From: Toxorhynchites rutilus septentrionalis
Taxonomy: Eukaryota; Arthropoda; Insecta; Diptera; Culicidae
Length of the DNA stretch: 64,000 nt
NCBI RefSeq assembly: GCF_029784135.1
Contig: NC_073745.1
Span: 106,278,365-106,342,364, forward strand
Direction of reading: 5' to 3'
Below the pieces are notes generated by a model. It saw nothing but the letters and a program-made list of their open reading frames with translations. It had not been told where the DNA came from and ran no database searches. Of the stretch, positions 41,490 through 53,235 are shown one piece after another (the stretch's first letter is position 1; every line of letters starts with the position of its first letter). A program made the translations under genes and the position numbers.

Positions 41490-42565
41490 TAGGGATTGTT
41501 AAACGGCTTTACCGTTAATACCGGATCGTTTTCCATTACCGAATTACCGGTAATTTTACAATTAATAACCGGAATTTTCGGTATTTTTTTACACCGTAAA
41601 TAATATTTGCCTTTGTACCGCTTTGAAATATTGCTCGAGAATCAAATAAGATCGAAAAAACACAACTGGCAGTGTTGCGCCGATTCTACGACCTTCGAAC
41701 TTCAGTTCAAAAATAGCTGCTAGATCGGAAAATGAAACACAAGATAATCTCGATGAAGAACTGACAGCGATAAAGGAATTGGTTGATGCCCTCGAACCAG
41801 TTCTGGTCGCTGTTGAACTGCTATTGCGGGAGAAATACACCCTTTATGAAGCTGACGTCAGATTGCAATTCATGCTAGAACAGCTATCGGAGCAACCATC
41901 AAAAATTTCGAAGCAGCTGCTCGAAGCCCTGATTGGAAGGATTGCAGAAAGACGTTTCGTATATGCAGATTTTTCCCGTATATGAATAATCATTCTGCTC
42001 GTGGTCGTGACACAATTGATGATGACTTTGGCGTCTCCTATCAAACGTCACGGACTGCATTGTTCAAGCAGCCATTTGAAATTGTTTTTGACCTGATCAA
42101 ATTTCACGATGATGATATTGATTCAGTAGCTGGACAACAGGAGAAAAAAACCACTGGTCGATGTGAAACTTGCGGAACAGTTGAGCATCAAGGGGCATCA
42201 AACTTGAACGACGGTTGCAACAATCAAAGGTATCAACGTCCAGCCCAAACTCAACGTCTATAAACGTATTGATGAAAACCCTCGGATAAGAGTTTTCAGT
42301 TTTCGTACAGATACTTCGATACTCTTCTACCCAACATAATTGGACTCTGAACGGGCGTTTTCCTCTTCTGGAATCCTCGTTAATGAGATACGACCTGATT
42401 AGAAGACGACAAAATTAACATTCTCTGTGTCCTTAAGTATTACTCTAATCAGCAAAAACTTGCAAAGTGTATTTTTTATCGGTAATTTACCGGTTTTACC
42501 GGTAATAAAATTTTCATTACCGAATAGCCGGTTATTGAAATTTTGGCACGGTAATGCAATTCCTA
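41490..42565 (+). mobile_element. hAT element, internally deleted, transposase remnants
   Basis: The ends are related inverted repeats (TAGGGATTGTTAAACGG and TAGGAATTGCATTACCG). The flanking 8-mers are GTTCACAC (41482-41489) and ATTCACAC (42566-42573), a hAT-size duplication with one mismatch. Subterminal regions repeat 'ttaccggtaa' many times. The interior reads LVDALEPVLVAVELLLREKY and LQFMLEQLSEQPSKI (41780-41900), then SERAFSSSGILVNEIR (about 42335), the hAT C-terminal dimerisation motif, with frameshifts between. It is about 1.08 kb against ~3 kb for autonomous hATs. Confidence 0.82.
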
Positions 42566-43492
42566 ATTCACACGTAATTCAATAAATCCCATATACAAAC
42601 TATCCCAAACTACTAAACAGTGCAAATAGCAAGGCACCAACAAAACAAAAGATAACTGAGTGCCCGAGCGAAAAACAAAATTGCTATCCATTGAATTTCG
42701 GTTCCGGCGACGCTAATACGTAAGTACCTACATTTTTTTTTGAAAATCCTATCTTTAGTTTTTTTTTTTTCTTACTAAATAATTATCAATTTAGAAACAT
42801 TGCAGTTAGTTCTATGTGTAAACTTGACATTATTTTCTTTCAACAAAATAAATAGACATGAATTTATGTAAATATCAAGTGTAATTAATAATTATTAATA
42901 CATGTTACCCACAAACTATAAGAACATTCAAATCGCAAACCAATCCGCAACTAACAAAATATCAAAGCTAGCCACAAATGGCTGCCACAATGGCGCTCAT
43001 TTCTTTCATCTCTTTCATCTCGTTCTCGCACACTTCCCATCAAGTAATATCAACCAAACTCTGATCGATTACTCACAAGATATTAAATTTTCATCTGCTG
43101 TCGCACTGTACAGTGAAAAACGTCGGAAAACTCGAGCAAGTGCTCTGAAAATTAAATTTTCATTTTTCAATCTTCGGCAATGCTATTGTTTGTATTGGTG
43201 AAAGCATCGTTATTTTTTCGACACTGATGCCAGACAACATCATCGAAACAGCTATAAAAACCACTCAATAAAATGTTATTCCTGAGTCATAGCGTTTCAA
43301 GTCATGAAAATCAATAGAATAAAATTGTGTTGATATCAATACAATCATTATTTTTACGTTTAATGGGTCTATAATGTAAGTTTTAGCAACTTTAACATTG
43401 GGTAAGAAAATTGTATTGCAGAGCTCGGAACACTGCCACGGCTGCCTATGCATTCAAAAACAATAAACGGAAAAGTATTACATTCAATCAAA

Positions 43493-43582
43493 ATGTCTCG
43501 GCCAACGAAGAGAAGGGTTAAGGCTCTCCAACGTGAATATGTGAAAACAATACGACCAACGAAGGAAAATATTAAGGAATGA
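43493..43582 (+). pseudogene. Small basic ORF of unknown family, left arm
   Basis: ATG at 43493 encodes 29 residues beginning MSRPTKRRVKALQREYVKTI, then a TGA. After the TGA the same frame continues with similarity to the right arm (SSYY.EELVN.KRA), where the stop position is a leucine codon. The shared reading therefore probably extended to at least ~48 residues. Upstream at 43253 is TATAAAAA and at 43376-43421 an intron-like GTAAG...GCAG of 46 bases, both kept in the other arm. The protein family was not recognised. Confidence 0.45.
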
Positions 43583-43949
43583 TCAGCATCGAGTTACTAT
43601 GCGGAAGAACTTGTTAACATCAAAAGAGCTAATATCAAAAAAAAGTTAATATCAATTCGCTTCACCTTAAGGTGAAGGTGGAAGCCAGCCATTGTAGTAG
43701 TATAGGTAAAACCACGTGTAAAAATGGGGTAATAGTGTTTGTGAGAGAAGAGCAAAGCACACGTAAATAGATCAATTCACTTATCAGACTGTGTGGCGCT
43801 TCATTGACACGAGTCTTTGGATACATTTGAAAAAAATAACAATTCAATGCTAAAGTAAAATGTATGAACGATATGTTCCGATGAACAATTGCAAATATAA
43901 ATATATATATAGAAGGCGCATTTGCATATGAAGTAAACTTCTGATTATA

Positions 43950-44121
43950 CGCGGGCGTAACATGAGTAAATTTATAACACATGCGAATTGGGGCTCTTTT
44001 GGTATTAACAAGTTCTTTCGTATAGTAACTCGATGTTGATAATTCCTCAACATTTTCCTTCGGTGATCGTATTGTTTTCACATATTCACGCCTTAACCCT
44101 TTTCTTCGCTGGCCGAGGCAT
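43950..44121 (-). pseudogene. Small basic ORF of unknown family, right arm
   Basis: The minus-strand ATG at 44121 gives MPRPAKKRVKA then a stop caused by a small deletion. The homologous reading continues in another frame from 44081 as MKTIRSPKENVEELSTSSYY and on to KELVNTKRAPIR. Comparison with the left arm shows mostly conservative replacements (S/P, T/A, R/K), hinting at past protein-level constraint. Function unknown. Confidence 0.45.
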
Positions 44122-44849
44122 TTTGATTGAATGTAATACTTTTCCGTTTACTGTTTTTGAAAGCATAGGCAGCCGTGGCAGTGTTCCGAGCTCTGCAATA
44201 CAATTTGCTTAACCAATGTTAAAGTTCCTAAAACTTACATTATAGACCCGTTAAACGTAAAAATTTTAATTGTATTGATATCAACACAATTTTATTCTAT
44301 TGATTTTCATGATATGAAACGCTATGACTGAGAAATAACATTTTATTGAGTGGTTTTTATAGCTGTTTCGATGATGTTGTCTGGCATCAGTGTCGAAAAA
44401 ATAACGATGCTTTCACCAATACAAACAAAACCATTGTCGAAAAATGAAAAATTTAAATTTACCTTCCAGAGCACGAGCTCGAGTTTTCCGACGTTTTTCA
44501 CTATACAGTGCGACAGCAGATAAAAATTTAATATCTTGTGAGTAATCGATTAGAGTTTGGTTGATATTACTTGATGGGAAGTGTACGAAAACGATCATTT
44601 TCTTCACACTGTTCGCAAAATTATAGATTTTCGGGCGAGGGGTGAGGGAGGGAGAGGAAAGAAATGAGCGCCATTGTGGCAACCATATCATGATGGAAAA
44701 TGAGAAGATATTTTTCAACAATGTCCCACAACGCGAGGTACTGTGTTTCAATATTGCGTTGTAACTAGAACTTATGATAACCTTGGTTGTACTCCTGCTT
44801 GAGCTCCACATCTGTGCTTATGATAATCAGCTTTTCTTGCATTATCACC

Positions 44850-45885
44850 TTGGCTCATTCCAAGGCTGTAATATATTACGGATTCATTATCCACTGTGGA
44901 ATTTGAAAATATTGAAGATTCTAAAAGATCTTAGTAAACTCATTGTGTAATACGCCCAAGTGAGTAACATATGATAATGTAACATACTTTTGTAAGAATT
45001 ATTACAAATGTGGAAACTGTGAATATTACATTTTTCTTAAATTTTGTTTTTGAAGTTTTGTCAGAAAGACCGTTATTATTGATACTGTTTCAATAAAGTT
45101 GAGATCGTCACAGCTGAAACACAAATTCAAAAAAGCTGAAAATCTTGCTAAGCAAGAGCCTTTTGGTGGTCAGCGAACCCCAGCGTGTACAAGTAACCGA
45201 GTAAAGATTTCGTCGTTTTTTCTCATATAGCTGAGCAAATAATCGAGAGTTCAAAGAATTGCTTCGAAGCTTATTAATAGCACTTATAACATAACTTACG
45301 CGACTGTTTAGGCTACTGAGTCACCTTTACAGAAGGCGATATGGTTTCGGTTTTTTTTAAATATCGAGGATTTCAACTATATAATTTAATTCGTCTCTGG
45401 CCCAAACTCCGCTCATGTCTTGAGAAAAGCAAGTTTTTGGTTCTCGATGACCAACGAACCAGATAAAAGGGCGGAGGTTCGGTTCTGTTTTTGTATTGTA
45501 GAGATTATAAACGCTATAGTAAATTATTTCTCTTTTGGATAACTTAACTCAAACTCTGCTTTTGTCTTGAGAAAGGCAGTTTTTCTTCTCGCTCGACGCC
45601 GATAAACGATGTTGATTCGATGACACGCCAAACCAGATGGAAGAGCGGAGCGCCGCTACGTTAGGTGCTCGTTTTCTTCGGCTCTGTTTTGGAAGCACAG
45701 AATGATCATATAAGAAAATGAGAATGCTTCTTGTTTTCGTCAATTCAAACTACAGACAGGGACAGGGAAAACGTAATGTATATCAAAGACAAATTTTAGG
45801 AATACTCCAATTTGATTGATGCGCAAAAAATCATAATTATTACGCAGCGAGAAGTGCTATTATTGAAAAAATCACTATACTATTG
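44850..45885. other. No gene recognised
   Basis: AT-rich sequence. Two loosely similar segments ('ctttctcttgagaaaggcag'-like wording near 45410 and 45560, each followed by an 'accagat' and 'gcggag' region) suggest an old duplication of about 150 bases. No coding evidence. Confidence 0.4.
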
Positions 45886-46260
45886 GGTTGGGGAATAAGT
45901 TTGTAGCGTAGCTTTTATTTGAACAAAAAACAATATTTATATCAATGAGTTAATCAATTGTTAAAGTTAAAGTTCTCCTTCAAAAGTGATTTGAGACATT
46001 TTTCATCGAATTCAGAAGGTGCGTGTCATCGACGTCAAAGTCGCCATTTTTTAACTTTGTAAAAAATTTCCGTGCTGTACCTGTGTTAAAACGCAAAAAA
46101 AATGTTGATCGTATTTTGTTCGCCAAGAAAACCCTCGAAGTGAAAGCTAGCTTCTTACTTTGCATGTCAATGAACGAGTCGGGAAAAAGCGAAACACAAC
46201 CAAAAGTTTCCTCAAATCCACGTCCATAAAATCCACAAGAAATAGATTATCGGCAAATGG
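45885..46260 (-). mobile_element. mariner remnant, internally deleted
   Basis: At 45887 TATTGGGTTGGGGAATAAG is a mariner-type terminal repeat. On the minus strand 46165-45980 includes TGTARKFFTKLKNGDFDVDD, the helix-turn-helix linker region of mariner transposase, running straight into sequence near the terminal repeat. The catalytic domain is missing. It is therefore a deletion derivative keeping the N-terminal third and one end; the other end is not clear. Confidence 0.6.
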
Positions 46261-47780
46261 TTCTGCTAACAGCTTTTACTTCACTGTTGTTATGAGTCCG
46301 TTGACCCCCGGTTTGTAGAACGTCATCGAAAAGAAAGTGATGTGTAATCCTAATTCATTAGCACAGGAAACACTGGGTATTTATGTCATGGTATCTGTTG
46401 AACACACCACGTTCATACTTTTGAAATCTCCAACCCGGTAGACCACTAACCATAAAGATATTTTACTATACTTTTCCGTTCATAGTCGTTCGCAGTATCC
46501 ATTTTTGCCGAAGGAATCTCAAGAAAGAACCATTTTATGCTAATCAAGTGGTGATTAACGACGCCCCTCCCCCCAGTCCTAAATATAGCACAGAAGAAAA
46601 GTTCCACTAGACCGAGGCGTTCACATTGACCGTCACAACTGAGAGTCGGTTGAATCAACCACTGTTCACTAAAACGTGTAATGTGCCTGGTGTGAAAAGT
46701 TATTGCTCAGGTATACTAATTTGCCATTGCTTGTTTCGATGTGAAAAATCGCAAAAAAATATTATGTATTTCTGCTCCTGCCATACAATTTTGATATGGG
46801 ACTAAAGTGCGATATACGAGAAAATTCGTTGCTAGTTGCGGACGGTCGGTTATTGCGTATATTGACCTCATCACGAATATTAGGATAGCAACATGGACGA
46901 AACGGAGGCCCACAGTGCCGGTATTACGCCTTTTCCCGCGCGTTGTTGACCTTTGTTCATGTATAAACACAACGACTATCATTAATGTGGGTGATTTCAG
47001 TCTAGGTGGATTTGCTCCTTTATTCCGATCCGGAACGGATTAATGGTGTACACAGTAAAGTGAAAGAAATAAAGTGAACCAACTATTCAATTATTTAAAT
47101 TAGAGCAATTCACTTACATATTTAATTTATCGATTGAGTTTATACTCAATCATGTGCACATGAGGTGTGACTAATTGCTTTAAGTGTTCAAAGTTTGTTT
47201 TACGCTTTTCCCTTCAAATATACATGGGTGGAATGGAAAGTACTCAGTTTTGCGATGAAGGGTGTTTTTCAAGCTCAACTTATATTTCACACTACATAAA
47301 ATTCATCTAAAACATAATAATATTTCCCACTTATTTATTTACTCCAGTAGAGTGATGTTATCATAATCAACGCTTCTTAGTTGTCCATCGGAAATGGTGA
47401 ATTCTAAGTTAGGCACCCTTTTCGATTTATAATTCACTGTTCCAGGTACATTATGGCACCGTAATTCACCGTTCACAAAACGAGTCTGGCACAATGTTTT
47501 CGTGCGTTGACCCATTTACTGGACAGTGTAATTAGACCCATTTTGAACGATTCGAGGTGTAATGTGACGAAGTCAGACATGTCCTGAATAAACGCGCCAC
47601 CCTCTTTTGATATTGTGTGCGGCTATGTCCCCAATTGGTTGCATTATTAGGCTGGAGTGTGGACGCAAGAGTCACAACAAGCAACACAAGCAAATGACGA
47701 TTGTTACGGATCTGTCGTTAGCGAGTGCGTTGTTTTTCGAAGTTTGCCTACACCGACTAGAGATTCAACTTCATTAATAA
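46261..47780. other. No gene recognised
   Basis: Mixed-composition non-coding sequence. 'gggtgatttcagtctaggtgg' near 46990 and a 'gcaccctt...tccaggtacattatggcacc' region near 47415-47460 were examined and give no family. No tRNA or supported ORF. Confidence 0.4.
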
Positions 47781-47784
47781 ATAT

Positions 47785-48685
47785 GGGGGAAAGGTGGTTA
47801 AGATGGACACCTTAAGTAAACGTTGTTTTTTTTCGTGAATTTCACAAAAAATATATAGCTATCTCACCACAACTTAATAGTCTAGATCTCTTTTTATAAT
47901 AAAATTTGTTTTTGAGGCATAAATTTTGCAAAATGAATGCATCCGGCATCTTCGAAAAAATAAGATTGAATCGGGAAAGACGGACACTAAGCGGGAAAGA
48001 TGAACACCTGGGGTGGGAAAGACGGACATTAACTGAAAATTCAAGTTTATGTACTCGATAAGTTTTGAAGGTCTTCAAATAGGCCTCAAAAATGATCGAA
48101 CAAAAAGACTAGACTAAAATCACCTAGAAGGGCTTGACATTTTTCTCATATTTTCATGCTTAAATAGCTTCCGGCATTCGGAATGACAAATTAGGTTTAC
48201 GTTTTTCTGCTGATTCGTCCATAATATCTAGTTGCACTTGCAAACATAGTTAGTGGGCATTTGTCAAAAAAGAAGGGGGAGATAATCAAATTGTTTTCAA
48301 AACAAAATGTTTTTCTTTTCCTTCGGTGGAACGTCCGTCTTACCCGACTTGATTAGCATTTTTTTCATCAAAACTTCACAAAACTTCACTGCTGATTCGA
48401 TAAACTGAAAGCGAAGTGATGGTAAAACACAGCGAAAAATACCCCAAAAAATTACTCGATAACGATGGGAACCTTATTTTCTGCAGACGAAAATTTACAT
48501 CGAACTGGTTTTGTAGATTACTGAGATTGTAAATTGTTTTTATTTACAATTTTAACAGAAAGTCAGCTAGGTAGACACAGTCAAAGGTATTGAAACACTG
48601 TATTGCAAGTTTGAACATCATCAAAAATAAAAATGTAATTTATCAATTATACATAGGTGTCCGTCCTTCCCGACTTTCCTTAATT
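47785..48685. repeat. Probable DNA element with 'ggacacc' ends and internal copies
   Basis: The left end reads GGGAAAGGTGGTTAAGATGG then ACACC. The reverse complement of the right end reads GGAAAGTCGGGAAGGACGG then ACACC. The motif GGGAAAGACGGACA recurs inside (about 47975, 47995 and 48015, and inverted near 48330). No transposase was seen. The target duplication is not clear. Confidence 0.5.
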
Positions 48686-48689
48686 AGAT

Positions 48690-51600
48690 GGTCGAAGACA
48701 CTTTTTCTGCATATTACCGTTCAAGGCGGAGTTTTTCACAGTCAATCTGATTGAGAATCTGCTATAGCTCCAATCTGATATGCATTAACATTCACTGATC
48801 CGCCAAAATCCACTGGTTGATTCTTGCATTTCTTATCGCATACTTTTTGCGGCAAATTTTAGATGCAGTAAGTTATTTGTTCGCCCATAACCTTCGCTAT
48901 ATAACTATAGAACTCTTTTTTGGAGTTTTCAGAGATATTGGACTATTCCAAAAATATCCGCGGTTTTCTGTTTAATTTTTGAATTCTTTTTTGAGAAACA
49001 ATGAGAAACAATTTTCATCAAGTATTTGTTGACCATTATCATCTATAACCTTTTGCTATTTATCGGAATGTTGCCTAACTACAACAGTTTAGAACTTCTG
49101 TTTATCGGTTATTTTTTCAAGCGATTTTCGACAGACAGCATTCTGCAGAGATCGTAATAAATGTTGTTTAGACGGTTCTGTATGGTAGTGATTTCAAGCT
49201 CAAATATTGCATTGGCTATCTCCTGGCCAAATAGATCATATAACTGGTGGCAGTGGAAGATGTACCCAACAGGATAAAAATCTGCTGACCAAGGCGCTTA
49301 GAAGTATATCTTGAGATGGGTCAATATGCCACTCTGCAGCCATCTTGAAAGTATATTGTGCTTTGTTCGCAAACGAAACACAATTAGTTGTACACGGTTT
49401 GTAAAATCTTTTCTATACGACAATTTACGTTGGGTCTGATCACGAACATCACTGTCACAAACGCTTTCACGTCACTTACACTTCACTTAATCTTTTTGTG
49501 TCTATCATCATTATCACGTGTAAAAATAAACTCCGTGAAGTGAAATAGTTCGTTCCCGTTTATAAGAGACATGTTAGCTGCATAGTTTCGGGCGTTTGAA
49601 CGTTATGTCGGTTGCATAATTTCGGAAATAATTTGAATCATTTGTTTGGTGCGTTAGTTTGCTGAATCAAACGCTGGTTCAAAGATGAGGATGAATACTT
49701 GAGTTTAATAATCGATATCTCGCATACTCTTGTACTCAGCTCTGTTTTACTCGTTTGAAGAGTGAGAAGAATTTAGTATAGGTCAACGTTAGAATCATTT
49801 TTAAAGAACCGTTTCTACAATTTTGATGAATAATTATATCTTCTATATCTCAGAATAAACCCGAATTTATCCATCTCATGATCAGTATAATCTGAGCTAC
49901 TTCCATATGAGATTCTGAAGTTTAATCCTCTTATCCTTTCCATTCTCGTGTAATTTGATATACGGGACATGAGGTTTGATATAATTATTTAAAGAGAAAC
50001 TGTTCAGAAGCATAATTTTCATATGGGACATCTGATGATTTTCAAAGAATTTGCCAAAAGCAGGAAATGATTCAGATTTTCTTTAGACGGATATAAAAAT
50101 TATGGAAAAAGAACTAGAGAATAATTTTAAAATTATTAATTTAAAAGCTTTGCAATGATAGATTCTTTCTTTTTTTTATTTGAAACTTAAATATTCTTTC
50201 ATTTAAAGTATGTCTTCAAAACAATATCGTGGAAAATATCTATTACGTAAAAACAAAAGATCAATAGCTTTATTCGATGTAACTATCGTCCTGATTCGGG
50301 TCTTGTCCACCAATTGCGAATGTTTGAATTACAAAAACCAGCTCTGCAATGTTGGAAAAACATTACAGTTATTATTTTATATTCAAAATATCAACAAATC
50401 AATCATAATTATCGTTTTGGACCAGTGGCCTCCATTGCCATTATATGCGGTTGCAACTTTCTGTTAGTCTAATCCTTAAAATAGAAACAAAAAATTTCTT
50501 TTCATTTAGGGCAATCGAAATTAGACGTATCTGTATCAGCTGAACACCACTAAAATGCCTGAGGTATTGCAGAAATTCAGACGCATGTGACAAATCTTTC
50601 TTCAGGTTAACAATCCCCCTTCTGCTTTCCATCGTACTGTTTTCATAACTGCTTCCCTTAACAACTTAGTGACAAAACGGCTACACCTGTAGACTCGCCA
50701 TGCTCGCCGTTGCAAAACGTTGACCTAAAATGTCATCTTCCATCTTTGTTTCTATGACACAATTGGACTAGTGTTGCCCGATATATGAAAATTAGGAGAA
50801 TTTGTTTTGGATAAAGTACTCTGATCTGAACTGGAATCGACCTCGTGTTCCCACCACGCTCTGCCGCGGGTAAATTAGGGAACTGAGTACGACGCACCAG
50901 ATACAGAGCTTCTAAACACGTGACCGACTCGAATTAGCGTGTTCAGTGTTTTTGTTGTCATGTTCATCAATTACGTAAACGAATGTTATGGAATGAATGC
51001 AAAATAATGAAATTGACTGTATTGTTATGACACGATCCTTAGTCTCTTTCTCGGCAAATCCTTGCATGATTATTCATTCACGCGAGACATAGGAAATCGA
51101 TAAACTCCATTATAGTATATGTCAATATCATTCTCGTGGAAGCATACGGCAGATAATTGTTTATAAATTACAGCATAACTCTACCTTGAAATGAATTCCG
51201 TTTGACATTTTGAACTTTGAATTCTGTTTCATACTCATTTTTATGTGAGGAATCGTCCGATCCGAAGTTATGTGTTGTTAACATATTCGAAACTGATTTT
51301 TTCAATTAATTCCTTCTCGTATTATTTAATACGTCACACATCAAGTGATTTCACTACTCTGCTGAGCGTTCTAGCGCCCTATGTTATGCAAGTACACCAC
51401 GAGTAAGACTCGATGTTGTACGGGAAAGGGTTAAAAAAATGAAAATAATAAATGTAGGTTACATTTGCAAAGTAACATGCCAATAAAGCCTACCTGCTTT
51501 GATCAGTTCTCTTCATTGAGTTTCTCTTTCGATATCCACGGTTTTTCAGACGGATTTTGCGCCAATTTTGCACATAGCATGATAAACTTTTCTACACTTC

Positions 51601-51740
51601 TGATCATCGTACACATCAGAAAATGCTCTCACCGCCGAGTTATCAACAAGAAAGAATGTTTATGAAGAGAATTGATCAATAGACCCTATTCGCGTTGACG
51701 GCATTAAGTTTCATTTTACGATTTTGGGGAGTGTTAAAGA
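48690..51740. other. Mostly unrecognised AT-rich DNA
   Basis: 49286-49385 and 50606-50705 match two halves of a ~250-base block at 17161-17415, with about 1.2 kb between them here. No other element or gene was recognised. Open frames of 60-85 codons are within chance expectation for this length and composition. Confidence 0.45.
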
Positions 51741-51744
51741 TAGT

Positions 51745-52935
51745 ACAGTAGAGCCCCGATTATTCGCGGTACGAATTACCCGCTGAAGCTAGTTCTATAT
51801 TAAGGGGGTAGTACACTATGAACACCATAAAAGATGTGATTTTCGCGATTTCTTTCAACGAGAAAATAAATTACTATGATCAATCTGATACCACAGTTTT
51901 ATTAAGTATATATTACTTAACAAACAAAAAAATATATTATTGTCAATTGGACTGTCCCCTGGATAGCCGCAACCGGTTTCTTGAAACCTTGCAGCCAAAA
52001 CCATGTAAACTGGTGGGAGTTCTTCAAGTTTTTCTAGGGGACCGATTTCAACCACTCTTTTTTACGTAATCTTCGATATATTTGCTGTCATCGTACGTAG
52101 GATTTTTTCGAAATATTGGTTTTTGTCAAAATGGCGACATTCTTCGTGAAAAAATTGCGTTCTTGCCTCAAAAATCGATACAAAAATATTCACCAAAATT
52201 TTATTTTTCAAAATATCAAAAAAACCTACGTACGATGACAAGAAATTTTGAACATAAAAAAAATCATAAAAATCGGATGGACCGTTCCGGAGGTAGAATT
52301 CCCACCAGTTTGCAAAACACTGTTTCGAGAATTCGGTATGAGTTGATAATCTATCACTATCATACCGAGCAAAATTTCATATTTTTCAAATCGAGATAAT
52401 ATTTTACCTAGCTTGAATTTCATGTGTTGTCATTGTATATATTTTAAGCGTTTCTGAAACGATTCCCTGAGGAAAATATTAGGAATGTAAAATTCTTCAT
52501 ATTTCTGAAGTTAAGACAGTCAAGAATATACTCTTGAAAGGCCTTTTTGAAAATCCCATTATTTATCGAGTTATAGCCAGTTTAGTGATGCGGTATCTAA
52601 TCTAGTACGTCCATAACAATTAACTTCAAACGCGTTTTTCTCGATACTAGTTTTTTTTTTCAAACTGGCGTACACGATATCTCTCGTTCTATTGAACCGA
52701 TTTATCCATTTATATGAATACTATATGTATGCAACTCGCTATCGCATGAGCCAATAAAAACATATTTTTTATTTTACCATTTTTTAAAAAATCGGGAAAC
52801 GTAAAAAAACGTTTTAAACAGTTTTCTTTTTTTCAAACGGCCGCTGTTTTGTCAAAAAACATATCTTTGACTTGTCATGCAATAGCGGCATCTATATTGA
52901 TCCAGAATCTGTTCGATTTTTTGAATGAACCCCCT
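51745..52935. other. Unassigned; pogo-like end and AT-rich sequence
   Basis: CAGTAGAGCCCCGATTATTC near 51748 resembles a pogo/Tigger terminus, but no partner was found. Sequence at 52095-52240 has 'tacgtaggatttttt' with its complement 'aaaaaacctacgta', a ~135-base hairpin. Nothing coding. Confidence 0.4.
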
Positions 52936-53120
52936 CACTTCGACAACTTTTTACTATTCTAATTATGAATACTTTTTTCCGTTCAATTTTTGTTTTATTG
53001 TTGAAAGATAGATAATCAAATGAAGATAAAATGTATAGTAAAAATATTATTTGTTTTATTTTTTCAGAGCTTGGAAAAACGTCCGATATTCGTGCTTCTA
53101 CAATAGAATATTCCTTAATC
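52936..53120. repeat. Interspersed repeat, copy 2 (related to 1-180)
   Basis: Aligns with the first 180 bases of the window in the same orientation. Several substitutions and small indels separate them. Non-coding. Confidence 0.5.
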
Positions 53121-53235
53121 CCGGTCTGGAAGGTCGAAAAATAATGAATTTTCCAGACTTTTTTTTCGGATGTTAGGAATAAAGATACTCCTACCTTATT
53201 CATTTATTATTAACTAATCCATCTGACTCATAGTC

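Larger units (their letters stand above)
42977..44690. repeat. Large imperfect inverted repeat with a duplicated gene-like module
   Basis: About 620 bases at 42977-43600 reappear in reverse complement at 44060-44690. The arms share, in order, 'ccacaatggcgctcatttc', 'cttcccatcaagtaatatca', 'gactcacaagatattaaa'-like text, TATAAAAA, a GTAAG...TTGCAG mini-intron, and ATG plus a short ORF. The arms differ at many positions and by indels. A ~450-base spacer lies between. No known transposase was recognised. Confidence 0.75.

Noticed and set aside
51748..51790. Second pogo-like element starting CAGTAGAGCCCCGATT
   Set aside because: No complementary terminus or paired TA was found, so only a possible fragment is noted.
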